Numbered from the stretch's first letter, positions 28,127-36,229 are shown. The stretch: DNA of 64,000 bases from Polyangiaceae bacterium (GCA_016712345.1 JADJRH010000001.1:1550001-1614000), one strand, 5' to 3'. Notes: a model not told the origin generated them from the sequence alone. Program-made: numbers and translations.

Positions 28127-28424
28127 GGCCTGCCTCGTCTTTGACGGCGCGGGTGTCACCGAAACCGCCTCCTTTGACTTCAAAGGCAAGACCTCTTCTA
28201 CTTCTACGACCCGGTTGGGAATATCACCACCATCCGGGATGACGCCCAACAAGAAGTCTTTTTTGCGGGTCAACAAGTCACCCCCAATCAAGAATTTGTC
28301 TACGATGCCATTTACAGGTTGATCGCTGCCACCGGCCGCGAACATGCCGGCGGCGTCGGCGACAACCAACGCGACAACAACGACTTACCCTTGTGGAACT
28401 TACCCCACCCCAACGACGCCCAGG
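28126..28424 (+). pseudogene. Two further tcB-tcC fragments (Rhs repeat region)
   Basis: 28126-28189 encodes RACLVFDGAGVTETASFDFK and matches about 13812-13880 or 24276-24340. It is joined directly to 28189-28424, encoding DLFYFYDPVGNITTIRDDAQ through NNDLPLWNLPHPNDAQ, which matches about 14310-14546. The roughly 430 bp that separate them in the intact gene are deleted. A stop (TGA 28427) follows in the second piece's frame. The core-closing motif and a tip are missing. Confidence 0.85.
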
Positions 28425-28425
28425 G

Positions 28426-28491
28426 GTGATGTCAGATGAAGCCGCGGCTGAAGCCGCAGCCGAAGCGGCGGCAAAGCACATTAAGAAATAG
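28426..28491 (+). pseudogene. Possible toxin-tip C-terminal tail (Ala-rich)
   Basis: A short frame directly after the Rhs fragment reads VMSDEAAAEAAAEAAAKHIK and stops 9 bp before the next gene. Its place between an Rhs fragment and a probable immunity gene suggests the last codons of a lost toxin tip. Too short to prove. Confidence 0.3.
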
Positions 28492-28500
28492 GAGAGCGGA

Positions 28501-28923
28501 ATGGCTATCACGAAAATCAATGTTCGAGTTGTGGCATCCATGCCCAGCGAAATGGCGAAGCGAGAGTTTGCGGACTGGGTTGGGGCGCACCGAGAATTGC
28601 TCGAACGGCTCCCCATGGATGCTATCACCGTTATGGTCATTCGAGGAGAGGACAACGCTTCTGGCCGGATTGTCGAAAAACTGAGGTATGAACTTTCAAT
28701 TGATGATGTATTGGGTGAGTTATTGGCAGGTAGTGGTACCAGGCGTCTCGAAGTAGCGCTGCCGGCCGAGCCCACCATTCTGGCGAGTTGGTGGTCCAGC
28801 CACCCGTCATTGGCGGCATTTTTGACCGCTGACGACGTTTTGTCGCGAGATGTGAGATCCGAGTTGCCCGTTAGGTTTTACCTGGATGAGCTAAATGCGG
28901 GGTTGCTCTGCCCTCAGTCCTGA
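28501..28923 (+). CDS. Orphan immunity-like protein (paralogue of 36230)
   Basis: A 140-residue protein with an AGGAGAG ribosome site just upstream of ATG 28501. Its N-terminal 55 residues (KINVRVVASMPSEMAKREFA, HRELLERLPMDAITVMVIRG) are clearly related to the short protein at 36230-36394 (KIIVRPTFSLPPEEAKAAFA, HNALMNRLPEDAWTVMLIRG). No known domain recognised; soluble, mildly acidic. It follows tcB-tcC fragments and a possible toxin tail, so an orphan immunity role is inferred. Confidence 0.65.
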   Translation: MAITKINVRVVASMPSEMAKREFADWVGAHRELLERLPMDAITVMVIRGEDNASGRIVEKLRYELSIDDVLGELLAGSGTRRLEVALPAEPTILASWWSSHPSLAAFLTADDVLSRDVRSELPVRFYLDELNAGLLCPQS

Positions 28924-29052
28924 GCGCTGCGGCAGCTCACGTGGGGAAGGCATAGCCCGATGCGCGGGCTCGCCGTCCCGCCTACCATCCGCGCGTTAAC
29001 TTTGAGCGGCATTTAATAAACGCTATCGGGCCCAGGAGAACGGTCAGGATCG

Positions 29053-29457
29053 ATGAATTTTTGTTGGAGGATTGGGAGCAAATTGCCGGTGAGCTTTGGT
29101 TCCGCGTTCGTTTTCGCGGCAACATGTCTCATTGGTTGCGGTATGGACAGTGGGAAGACGTTGTGTACAACAGATGTGGAAGCGGTTGTTTGGTCGCCCA
29201 ACGGCTCACTCAAGGCTATACAATATCATCGCGACTGTGGAGTTGGAAGCCCTCAGAATACGCAAATCTCGATGGTCGAGGCGGCTGCAAATGATGAGGG
29301 AAGCATCGAGCAAGGAATGGTCTTCTCCGTCGGGGGACTTCATGACCTCGAGCCGGAGTGGGTTAGCAACAACAATTTGAAAATTCGGCGTCAAAGAGAT
29401 AAGATCTTTCGACAAGAAACCAGACGGGGAGCGTTGCACATTGAATATCGAGAATGA
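29053..29457 (+). CDS. Small lipoprotein, DUF5412-like, probably frameshifted near its 3' end
   Basis: A 134-residue reading with a signal peptide and lipobox (FVFAATCLIGCG, Cys about 29). The middle (VVWSPNGSLKAIQYHRDCGV, then NTQISMVE, EPEWVSNNNLKI) resembles DUF5412-type periplasmic proteins as I remember them. The last 20 residues are Arg-rich and look out of frame. In the neighbouring frame a better ending is open: FDKKPDGERCTLNIEND, then GGSVAYHYRDKWLT and a stop at 29507-29509. A one-base indel near 29395 is therefore likely and the original gene was probably 29053-29509. It may be a periplasmic immunity protein. Confidence 0.55.
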   Translation: MNFCWRIGSKLPVSFGSAFVFAATCLIGCGMDSGKTLCTTDVEAVVWSPNGSLKAIQYHRDCGVGSPQNTQISMVEAAANDEGSIEQGMVFSVGGLHDLEPEWVSNNNLKIRRQRDKIFRQETRRGALHIEYRE

Positions 29458-29582
29458 CAGAACGGGGGGGAGTGTCGCCTACCACTATCGCGATAAGTGG
29501 CTGACATGACGGAGTCTCGAAGTATAGTAAGACATGAAAATGGGTAGTCAGGATCTTCGCTTAGTCCAAAGGGAAGACTGAA

Positions 29583-30083
29583 ATGAATAGCCCAAAACAA
29601 TGGTTTCTGATACTGTTGAGAATTGATTGGCAGGAGGGCTACACGCTTTGGTTCTCCGGTGAAGGCGATGGTTTCGAAGTTGTGGGCGGAAAGGTTCCAA
29701 CTTGGCGCAGCGCGAACACTGCATTGGAATACGCAGCGAAGCAAGGGTATACCGTCGCGTCTGAGAAACCACCCATATACGCATTGGACCAGCTCATGGA
29801 ACGGGTAACGAGCACGTGGACGCTGGCTGATCGTCAGTCCACTTTGGACGCTTGGAACCTTTTCTCGGATCTGGCAACGACAGTTGGAAACCAGGCGTTT
29901 TTAACGCTGGATCGCGAAAGCCAGGACGTTTATAATCACCTGTTTTACCTTTGCGACGCGGCGCCGGTTCGAGGAACCCAGGCGGAGCCTCTTTCTACCG
30001 ATGAACTTGACCAACTTCGAAAAGTTGTTGCCGCCGGATTGAACTTGACCCGTGAGCATTTTGGTAAAATGCAACCGGCGTAA
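29583..30083 (+). CDS. Hypothetical protein, candidate orphan immunity
   Basis: 166 residues with a GGAAGAC-type site before ATG 29583. The N-terminus (KQWFLILLRIDWQEGYTLWF) is beta-rich, then helical (RSANTALEYAAKQGY; DELDQLRKVVAAGLNL). No family recognised. It lies on the same strand in a run of small unrelated genes, the pattern of an immunity-gene array. Confidence 0.55.
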   Translation: MNSPKQWFLILLRIDWQEGYTLWFSGEGDGFEVVGGKVPTWRSANTALEYAAKQGYTVASEKPPIYALDQLMERVTSTWTLADRQSTLDAWNLFSDLATTVGNQAFLTLDRESQDVYNHLFYLCDAAPVRGTQAEPLSTDELDQLRKVVAAGLNLTREHFGKMQPA

Positions 30084-30187
30084 ATATCTCTGAAAACGCG
30101 GTGCGCGACCAGTATGTGCTTCCGCTCGTTGGCATTAACGTGTTGGGAATTATGAAAGCGTTCGAAGGCTGGCTATTTCGGCGGTAG
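30068..30187 (+). pseudogene. Possible toxin-tip C-terminal tail
   Basis: An open frame with no good start reads VRDQYVLPLVGINVLGIMKA then FEGWLFRR and a stop, ending 17 bp before the next gene. It overlaps the 3' end of the previous gene in another frame. Its hydrophobic, well-formed C-terminal look and its position suggest a toxin remnant. Confidence 0.25.
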
Positions 30188-30204
30188 AGAGCAGAGGAAA
30201 AACA

Positions 30205-30675
30205 ATGATCGCCCAACAGGCTAACTCGCTTTGTGTGGAAATTATCTATCGCCTTCGTGGCGACCCAACGTGGCATGCGCACAGGGTGAATCCGGTCGAC
30301 TACTTTGAACCCGCTGGACCGGAGGGGCACCTTGAAGTCGACTCGGTGCCTCGGTATGATCACGCCGTCCAATTTTTGCAGCTCGACACTAAAGAAGTGG
30401 ACATCGTTAGAGTTGTTATCGACAGCCCAGGTATCAAGAGGCGGACAATCACGGAAACGTTCTGGCATGGGGGAACCTGCCGCGCGATCGAACGACAAGA
30501 TTCTGGTATTACCGTTGATTGGGAAATGATCCTCGAAGTTTTGGTTTGCGATCACCCACCTACCTGGAATATCGTTCGACTGATCCGAGCGGACGGAATT
30601 GTCGTCCCAGTTTATCATGGTGTGATCACTAAAAACGAAGATGGTTCAGAGAGTGAGCTGTCCTTTCAGACATGA
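30205..30675 (+). CDS. Hypothetical protein, candidate orphan immunity
   Basis: 156 residues; a GAGGAAA site lies just before ATG 30205. Beta-rich and acidic, with VEIIYRLRGDPTWHAHRV at the start and EMILEVLVCDHPPTWNIVRL near the end. No signal peptide or membrane segment and no recognised domain. Role inferred only from context. Confidence 0.55.
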   Translation: MIAQQANSLCVEIIYRLRGDPTWHAHRVNPVDYFEPAGPEGHLEVDSVPRYDHAVQFLQLDTKEVDIVRVVIDSPGIKRRTITETFWHGGTCRAIERQDSGITVDWEMILEVLVCDHPPTWNIVRLIRADGIVVPVYHGVITKNEDGSESELSFQT

Positions 30676-30760
30676 CAGAAGCGCCATCTACGACACAATG
30701 ATGAGGGAACACCGGAACGTGCCGCAATTACGCCTTTGGATCCCGAGGTTATCGAAGTAG

Positions 30761-31072
30761 ATGGCTCTCGATTTTGCCCAAGTCGATGCTGCCGGTGTGG
30801 TGACGGGACTTACTGTTCCCTTGGACCGGCGCGCCCATTTCTCAATCATTCATGGATTGGCCGAAAGTACGTATCCGCTGCTGCTTCGAATGAGGGAATA
30901 CTACGAGGACGCGAGCTACAAAACGGACGATCTGCCAGGTCTGGAGACCGAACTGACGAGGTGTTTGACTAAGGCGCTTTCAAGGGAAGACCGAGCGGTG
31001 GTAGAGGAGATGCTGTGCCTCGTTCGCGACAGCGTCGACAAGGGTCTGGAAATAGAGGCCATCGCGGATTAG
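30761..31072 (+). CDS. Hypothetical small acidic protein, candidate orphan immunity
   Basis: 103 residues, starting MALDFAQVDAAGVVTGLTVP. It is mostly helical with a conserved-looking block LLLRMREYYEDASYKTDDLP and a C-terminal acidic helix. ATG 30761 has a GAGG 12 nt upstream. Family not recognised, but the overall look (short, acidic, helical) is typical of immunity proteins. Confidence 0.55.
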   Translation: MALDFAQVDAAGVVTGLTVPLDRRAHFSIIHGLAESTYPLLLRMREYYEDASYKTDDLPGLETELTRCLTKALSREDRAVVEEMLCLVRDSVDKGLEIEAIAD

Positions 31073-31201
31073 CGTACCTGTGGACCATCTACCCATCTAC
31101 CATTATTCAGGGCGTCGTACGTTTGCTGGCAGTGGAGCTGATTGCTAATTTTTAGCCGTCAGAGTACGCTGTGTTCCAACGCGGTTGAGAGGACGAAAGT
31201 C

Positions 31202-31492
31202 ATGACGCGAAACGAACAACGGCTGCACGATTCGGCGGAGGTGTTGCTCGTCTGGTTGAGGACAGCAAAGGGTATCCACAAAGAGGCCGCCGAGTCGCTC
31301 AAGGCGGCGTTGGGTGACTTGGCTGAAGAGTGGGTTTCGACTGACGTTATACCAAAGTCTGCGGCTAACCTGCTGGTTGATCTCGCTTCCGGAATTGACT
31401 CCTGCAGTGAGTTGTACCATGGGAATGAAGCGGCAAGTATACGGGATCTCGCAATCGAGATCGGCGACCTGGTGCGGAAGTGCGTTTCCTGA
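31202..31492 (+). CDS. Hypothetical small helical protein, candidate orphan immunity
   Basis: 96 residues from ATG 31202, chosen because GAGGAC lies about 9 nt upstream; the frame is also open to 31142. Helical throughout (RLHDSAEVLLVWLRTAKGIH; AAESLKAALGDLAEEWV; ASIRDLAIEIGDLVRKC). No family recognised. Confidence 0.5.
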   Translation: MTRNEQRLHDSAEVLLVWLRTAKGIHKEAAESLKAALGDLAEEWVSTDVIPKSAANLLVDLASGIDSCSELYHGNEAASIRDLAIEIGDLVRKCVS

Positions 31493-31607
31493 CGTGTTTC
31501 CTTGGGACGCCGGAGTCACGCAGGACACGGCCGGGAAGAAAGCCAGGCAGATGCCTCAAAACACGAGGCCGACTTGATACGCTAAAACGCGGAGACTGGT
31601 AGTTGAG

Positions 31608-31967
31608 TTGAGTAAGGGAGCGTTGCCGGGAAATCCTTACCTCTACCCAAATGCGTTTTTGGGGAAAGGAGACGACTATTCTAAGCTCGGTGTCGGAACG
31701 GTGACCTCGATCATTTCGGGCATTGCGACAAGCGATGGCCACCTCAGTATCTCATGCGTTTATGATCCATTGGGCGAAAAACGCCGATATACAGTGGTGT
31801 TTCATGATGTCCGCGCGGTAGAGTGGGAGGGTGAAAATCAGTTTCCGGCAGACCTCATCGGTGTTTTCCTCGGGGAGAAAATGTGGAATCGCCCGGCCAT
31901 ATTTACAACAGACAATTTTGAATTGCGGCTTCTTTATTCGGATTTTCATGTAGAAAAAGACTACTAA
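31608..31967 (+). CDS. Hypothetical protein, candidate orphan immunity
   Basis: 119 residues from a TTG start (31608); no clear ribosome site. Beta-rich: GVGTVTSIISGIATSDGHLS, RRYTVVFHDVRAVEWEG, FELRLLYSDFHV. It ends in a lysine/acidic tail. Family not recognised. Confidence 0.5.
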   Translation: MSKGALPGNPYLYPNAFLGKGDDYSKLGVGTVTSIISGIATSDGHLSISCVYDPLGEKRRYTVVFHDVRAVEWEGENQFPADLIGVFLGEKMWNRPAIFTTDNFELRLLYSDFHVEKDY

Positions 31968-32043
31968 CCCGCGGGCGTCGGCACCTTGGGAGGTACCATG
32001 GTAGAATTGCGTTTCAAGGTTTCAAAAACGAGGTTAAAAGGCT

Positions 32044-32253
32044 GTGGTTCGCGCCAAAGTGACACAATTGAAAAGGATCGGATTTTTTCGCGAGTTCGGA
32101 CATGACCATGGCCCATCCATTCGACTGTCGCTGGGGTCAAGCTGCCACTCACCCGAAGTAGCCCGATATCTGCGAACCGGCCATCTGTTTATTGCATCAC
32201 CGGGTCCGGTTCGCGACGTGCTTTTTGATGAATGTGTTCATGAACGACGCTAA
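32044..32253 (+). CDS. Truncated immunity-like protein (FFREFGHDHGPSI family)
   Basis: 69 residues from GTG 32044. The pattern GFFREFGHDHGPSIRLSLG, then VARYLRTGHLFIASPGPVRD resembles a family of about 130-residue actinobacterial and myxobacterial hypothetical proteins I recall only as unnamed. The second half, which should follow GPVRDVL, is missing, and the stop overlaps the start of the next gene. Probably a decayed orphan. Confidence 0.4.
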   Translation: MVRAKVTQLKRIGFFREFGHDHGPSIRLSLGSSCHSPEVARYLRTGHLFIASPGPVRDVLFDECVHERR

Positions 32254-32731
32254 ACACATTGCTGACCTGCTGCTATCGTGGTCTCATTCAAAAGATGGTT
32301 TCGATTTATCAACACTTACCAGCGACTTTGTGTTTGATGACGGTTTCCAGACGATCGGGCGCACCGATTTTATACGGAGGAGAGTCCTATACGGTGGCCT
32401 CACCGACGCTCAAATTCTAGTTTGCTGGGAGTCGGATGAATGCGGTGCGGTGGTTCTGGAAGGAACAGATGAGGTGACACTTTTGCACCACCGGATTTCG
32501 TGGGTTGGATGTTTTCGCGAAGGACGGATTTGCCGCGTTTGGGCCTGTAGCCGCGAGCAAATTCGCCTCCATCCCCAAATGCAGTACGAGCTTCAGCGCC
32601 AGTCGGACGAGCTTGAGAGGTTGGCAACGTTTCGCGGCACTGCCGCGGAAGTCGCGGAGTTTGAACAACGCATTCGAGGTCGCGAAGAGAGCAGTATAAT
32701 AAAACTCTTGAGGGCACGTTCTGCGCGGTGA
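32240..32731 (+). CDS. NTF2-like hypothetical protein
   Basis: 163 residues from ATG 32240; in-frame ATGs also exist at 32228 and 32192. HIADLLLSWSHSKDGFDLST, DFVFDDGFQTIGRTDFIRR and RISWVGCFREGRICRVWACS suggest an NTF2/SnoaL-type fold, followed by a charged helical C-terminus (LQRQSDELERLATFRG). NTF2-like proteins occur among polymorphic-toxin immunity proteins, but the assignment is by fold impression only. Confidence 0.5.
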   Translation: MNDAKHIADLLLSWSHSKDGFDLSTLTSDFVFDDGFQTIGRTDFIRRRVLYGGLTDAQILVCWESDECGAVVLEGTDEVTLLHHRISWVGCFREGRICRVWACSREQIRLHPQMQYELQRQSDELERLATFRGTAAEVAEFEQRIRGREESSIIKLLRARSAR

Positions 32732-32810
32732 AACCCAGAATTTCCAATGGCCGCGTTCGACACCCGCAGCCGGCGTCAAGATACCTTGATGAAACCTTGC
32801 TTTCTACGAA

Positions 32811-32981
32811 ATGATGAGAGGTGCTGATGCCATGCCGTCACGAATGATCGAGCCCATGCACCCGGATGACGTCGTAGTAACGCTATCCCATCCACACGGC
32901 GAGGTCGAAACTTCTTTGTCAGAATGGATGCGCGTTGGACCAGGAGAGCGGGCAGGTGTACGTCTCGGGCATTTAGAATGA
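32811..32981 (+). CDS. Small hypothetical ORF
   Basis: 56 residues from ATG 32811 (ATG 32832 also possible): MIEPMHPDDVVVTLSHPHGE, then VETSLSEWMRVGPGERAGV. Composition is protein-like and the frame carries more sense than the others, but it may be the N-terminal remnant of a longer gene cut off after GHLE. Confidence 0.35.
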   Translation: MMRGADAMPSRMIEPMHPDDVVVTLSHPHGEVETSLSEWMRVGPGERAGVRLGHLE

Positions 32982-33036
32982 GGGTTGGCGAACCGTAAGA
33001 CGAACACCCTTTGTCGGCAGAGATTTGAGGCTTCAA

Positions 33037-33201
33037 ATGGCGCTATTGGCTTCTGTGGAAATTGCGATTGAAGTTGCGACCGCCACCGGTGAATTGCGCT
33101 TATTTCGTTCGGCGATAGCATGGACTCGGCTTGCCATTTCTTGTTCAGAAACGGGCGAAGAGATTGTCGATACAGAAGAATTTTGGGCAGGCGGGGCATG
33201 A
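33037..33201 (+). CDS. Small hypothetical ORF, coupled to the next
   Basis: 54 residues: MALLASVEIAIEVATATGEL, then RLFRSAIAWTRLAIS. It is amphipathic and helical. Its stop overlaps the ATG of the following frame (ATGA at 33198), an arrangement of translational coupling. Possibly the N-terminal half of a frameshifted gene. Confidence 0.3.
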   Translation: MALLASVEIAIEVATATGELRLFRSAIAWTRLAISCSETGEEIVDTEEFWAGGA

Positions 33202-33386
33202 ATTTCATAGACATCATCGTCGACGGCTTCGTTACTCCCGAAGAAGGGACGAATTTCTTCTGCCCATCGCCGAGAGTTTGTTACTTCGCATGGATTTTAC
33301 CACTTGTGGCGCGTCAAGCTATCCGCTTGTCTGAGTTCGCAATGAGCGGGACCAAGGGTGATCTGGTCGACCTACCAGCAACTTGA
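33198..33386 (+). CDS. Small hypothetical ORF
   Basis: 62 residues starting MNFIDIIVDGFVTPEEGTNF. The start overlaps the previous stop. The first 20 residues look protein-like, while the rest could be out of frame (the alternative frame reads IAESLLLRMDFTTCGASS). Treat as uncertain and possibly decayed. Confidence 0.3.
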   Translation: MNFIDIIVDGFVTPEEGTNFFCPSPRVCYFAWILPLVARQAIRLSEFAMSGTKGDLVDLPAT

Positions 33387-33475
33387 CACGGGTTGGCGGC
33401 CGACGCCGGCGTCGAGGTTTGGTGCGCTGGAACGCGGGTCATCTGCAAGCTGTTTTCTATCCTACGGAGCGACCC

Positions 33476-33903
33476 ATGTATATGGAAGACTTGTCAAGCT
33501 ACACATACCATGCGTGTAACGGTCTGAAGGGAGTGCTTCCGGTTGGGTGGCTTTCCTCGGAACATCCATTCAACAGGGGTTCTGTGCCTGCCGCCGTTCT
33601 CGACAAACTCACCTACCTCGCCATTTCAAGTCAATGAACTTTATGCGCGGCTTTCATCGCTGTGAGTTCTGCTCACTGGATGAGGTAGTGGCTGAAAAAG
33701 ATGGAGTTGTTAAGCTGCTTGGTTCGGCTGAAGTTTGGCTGCCCGGTGAAAGTGTTCTTTATGCAGCTCCCAATCTGATTGTTCACTACATTCGCGCGCA
33801 CGGCTATCAGCCCCCGGCAGAGTACCTTCGTGCAGTAGAAGCTTTGGACGTGGATGAATGGGCACCGCCGAGAGAATATGTGTGGAACAACCGTGAATCG
33901 TAG
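33476..33903 (+). pseudogene. DUF7919-like immunity gene with a frameshift
   Basis: The first part (MYMEDLSSYTYHACNGLKGV, LPVGWLSSEHPFNRGSVPAA) and the second part (MNFMRGFHRCEFC, SVLYAAPNLIVHYIRAHGYQ) together give the pattern of a compact family I remember as DUF7919 (YFEDL.PYTY, VGWL...HPF..G.V, RG.H.CEFC, AP.LI.HYI..H.Y.PP). The parts lie in two frames; the break is near 33620-33635, consistent with one missing base. The family is common near polymorphic toxins and in Actinobacteria. Confidence 0.65.
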
Positions 33904-34008
33904 CGGGTCGGGACGTGGTGCACTAGACTTGTTGCGAGTGAATCCAAAGAATGACGGCCACGATATTATCATCCCATGCTATGTTGTGGAGGTTAGCGAG
34001 AAATAGCC

Positions 34009-34524
34009 ATGATTGATCGTCCTCCCTTTATTCGCTCAACGAACGAAGCACCCGAGCACACGCACGTGTACCCTCAAAGCACCGAGCCGATGGGGCCGGT
34101 ACGCCGGCTCGGTAAAGAAGCGGGGCTTGAGCGCATTGGTATCAACATACAGCGCCTTCCACCCGGAACCCGATCGTCGTGGCCCCACGCTGAGGAGGAC
34201 GAGGAAGAGTTTGTGTACGTGCTGGCAGGCCAGGTCGACGCCTGGATCGATGGGCATATACACCGAATGGTGCAAGGTGATTTTGCCGCCTTCCCAGCCG
34301 GAACCGGCATCTCGCATTGCTTTATCAACAATTCTAAAGACGAGGTTGTCTTGCTTGTGGGTGGTGAGGCGGCAAAGGCAGGCAGCAGAATCTTTTATCC
34401 TATGAATCCATCGCGACGACAAGATCTACCCGCGCATTGCTGGTGGAACGATGTACCAAGTCGGGAACTTGGCGCGCATGACGGGCTCCCCGATGCACTG
34501 CGAAGCAAAAAAGAAGAGTCGTGA
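34009..34524 (+). CDS. Cupin-domain protein
   Basis: 171 residues with a single conserved cupin barrel: HAEEDEEEFVYVLAGQVDAW gives the metal-ligand motif 1 and GDFAAFPAGTGISHCFINNS gives motif 2. Such proteins bind a metal and small ligands; the substrate cannot be told. Some relatives are annotated as cupin proteins linked to sugar or acetyl metabolism. It is not a typical immunity protein, and its presence in the array may be incidental cargo. No frameshift is seen. Confidence 0.8.
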   Translation: MIDRPPFIRSTNEAPEHTHVYPQSTEPMGPVRRLGKEAGLERIGINIQRLPPGTRSSWPHAEEDEEEFVYVLAGQVDAWIDGHIHRMVQGDFAAFPAGTGISHCFINNSKDEVVLLVGGEAAKAGSRIFYPMNPSRRQDLPAHCWWNDVPSRELGAHDGLPDALRSKKEES

Positions 34525-34619
34525 AGACATTCGTGTTTTGGCCGATCTAGCGCCAACTTAGATCCGGTGCGCTTCTCGATTTGTTGTTTTGCAAAAGGGT
34601 ATATCTTTGGAGTCAAAGC

Positions 34620-34913
34620 ATGAACGAGGGAGAGCTTGTCAGGGCAACAATTACTGCCGTACACCCATGGGGTGCTCACCCCGAGCAAAATCCATGGTCA
34701 AACGCTGATCGATTTTCAGTGGGCTCAACTCATCGGGTAACTGTCGAACGGATCCTCGATTGGGGCTATAGCGTAGAAGTTGAAAAGGGGGTTTATGGGA
34801 TGATTCTCTCAAAAGAATGCCCCGAAGATTGTCATCCAGGGGCGACTATTGACGCTACGATCGTGCTTGTGGACCCCGCAATTCAGCGGATCGATTTGAA
34901 GCGACTCACGTAG
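34620..34913 (+). CDS. S1-like RNA-binding domain protein
   Basis: 97 residues from ATG 34620, chosen for the GGAG at about -8; the frame is open to 34581. The chain has an S1/OB-fold layout: ELVRATITAVHPWGAHPEQN, then VTVERILDWGYSVEVEKGVY, GMILSKECPEDCHPGATIDA, LVDPAIQRIDLK. Single S1-like proteins occur as immunity-island members, but an RNA-binding function is only inferred. Confidence 0.55.
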   Translation: MNEGELVRATITAVHPWGAHPEQNPWSNADRFSVGSTHRVTVERILDWGYSVEVEKGVYGMILSKECPEDCHPGATIDATIVLVDPAIQRIDLKRLT

Positions 34914-34972
34914 GTGTTCTTGTTAGGCGGCAACGAAAGTGTGAGTGTCAGGGGAAGCCACCCGTGGTGGTT

Positions 34973-35004
34973 TCAGTGACGCTGTTCATTCTCGCGAGTG
35001 AACG
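34973..35004 (+). repeat. 32-bp dispersed repeat, copy 2
   Basis: Partner of 28095-28126 (25 of 32 identical). In this copy the centre CTCGCGAG is palindromic and flanked by TTCATT/GTGAA. It lies 50 bp before a possible toxin tail. Confidence 0.4.
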
Positions 35005-35053
35005 CACCCGAAAGCTCAACGACATCAGCGCGGAGCCAGCCCGGCTGAAGTGA

Positions 35054-35194
35054 TCAACCCGATCATTTGTCGCCTGTCATTCAGATTGTGTGTTGCTTCG
35101 CCAACGATCATTGACAGAAACGGCCATTGCGTGGTTTTACAACAACCATCAATACGAACGCAATTGGGGAGTGCATGGCCCAGGGTTTGTGTAA
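35054..35194 (+). pseudogene. Possible toxin-tip C-terminal tail (YNNHQYERNWGVHGPGF)
   Basis: The frame is open from 35054 without a start and ends SLTETAIAWFYNNHQYERNW, then GVHGPGFV and stop. The dense aromatic and His/Asn content is like the end of a secreted Rhs-type toxin and unlike random reading. It stops about 50 bp before a probable immunity gene. The rest of 34914-35247 shows nothing else. Confidence 0.35.
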
Positions 35195-35247
35195 GTGTTC
35201 GGTGTTGAAAAAACGGTCGCCGTAGGTATAAGAGTGGAGGGTAGAAA

Positions 35248-35517
35248 ATGTCGGTTGATGCGGGTTTGTTTTTGCGACTGGTAAGCTCCAAAGGCAAAGT
35301 AGCCGTTTTGGAGGCGCTCCTCGCGTCAAATTGGAAACGACATGACGATGTCTGGCAGTGCATACCAGAGCCCGGTGATACAGGCGATTGGGGGTTTAGG
35401 GTAAAGCTGGGAGATCGAGCGTCGGATGTGTCTTGGTACTTGCTCCGGTTGTTGCCTCTTTTTACGCAACAGAGTGGCATACTGGTAGAAAGTTGGATCT
35501 GGCAAGAAACGGCTTAG
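35248..35517 (+). CDS. Hypothetical small protein, candidate orphan immunity
   Basis: 89 residues with GGAGGGT before ATG 35248. SVDAGLFLRLVSSKGKVAVL, then WGFRVKLGDRASDVSWYLLR, LLPLFTQQSGILVESWIW. Mixed alpha/beta and hydrophobic towards the end. Family unknown. It starts a three-gene cluster with 35536 and 35807. Confidence 0.5.
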   Translation: MSVDAGLFLRLVSSKGKVAVLEALLASNWKRHDDVWQCIPEPGDTGDWGFRVKLGDRASDVSWYLLRLLPLFTQQSGILVESWIWQETA

Positions 35518-35535
35518 TCTGTTGGGTTTGTGGGC

Positions 35536-35814
35536 ATGAATAGAGAGCTTGTTGACACATTGCGGTTGGAGGCAAAACTCGGCGCGACGGTGCCAGAGCT
35601 GGTCCGCTTGGTGCTCGCAAAAATCGGCCCGCAGAGTCGGTTTGCCGTCACGATGTACTTTATGGCGGCTTTTAACTTACCCCTTCGCACCGCGTTGGAG
35701 CTGAATGGTTGGAATGGGTATGGAGACGGCTATGGGGACATGACCAATAACGAATTGCAGCGAGTGATTGGGCCGTTGATTGCCGCTGCTTTGAAGGAAG
35801 GCGAAAATGGGTAA
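35536..35814 (+). CDS. Hypothetical small protein, candidate orphan immunity
   Basis: 92 residues from ATG 35536 (GTG 35530 possible). Helical: RELVDTLRLEAKLGATVPEL, VRLVLAKIGPQSRFAVTMYF, with a glycine-rich NGWNGYGDGYGD loop. Its stop overlaps the next start, so the two are translationally coupled. Confidence 0.5.
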   Translation: MNRELVDTLRLEAKLGATVPELVRLVLAKIGPQSRFAVTMYFMAAFNLPLRTALELNGWNGYGDGYGDMTNNELQRVIGPLIAAALKEGENG

Positions 35815-36205
35815 GTATGGCTGGGGAGTTGCTCTGATTGCGGTGGGGGTGCTTTCCTTTATTCTAGGGCGCATCAGTAGTCCGCGAATCCGGTTTGAAA
35901 CCTTCCCTGAACTTGGTACGTTTCGGGCGACTGAAAAGGCTTGTTTGGAGGGGTTCACGCCCAAGCCAATGCCCAACTCGTTCATTATGCGGTCGCTCGA
36001 CTACTCACCGGGCGATAGCCCAGGTGTTGAAGTGACGGTTTGGAGGCGAACAGCAAATCACGCCACGTTGTTGAACGTGGGCGCCAACCTGCCGGACGAC
36101 GAGGTGGACGCTGAGGGAAAAGAGTTGGACTTGGTGTGGACGAAGGCCGGTTGGAGCGCAACAAAGTGCAGAGCAGTGGTGCGTCACCACGATGGTAGGC
36201 CATAG
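35807..36205 (+). CDS. Membrane-anchored hypothetical protein
   Basis: 132 residues, starting inside the last codons of the preceding gene (8-bp overlap). A single N-terminal membrane segment (WGVALIAVGVLSFILG) is followed by a soluble domain ending VVRHHDGRP. A membrane-tethered product next to small orphans would fit protection against a toxin acting at the envelope; this is inference. Confidence 0.5.
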   Translation: MGKYGWGVALIAVGVLSFILGRISSPRIRFETFPELGTFRATEKACLEGFTPKPMPNSFIMRSLDYSPGDSPGVEVTVWRRTANHATLLNVGANLPDDEVDAEGKELDLVWTKAGWSATKCRAVVRHHDGRP

Positions 36206-36229
36206 TTGACTAGAAAAGGGAGTCAGGCG

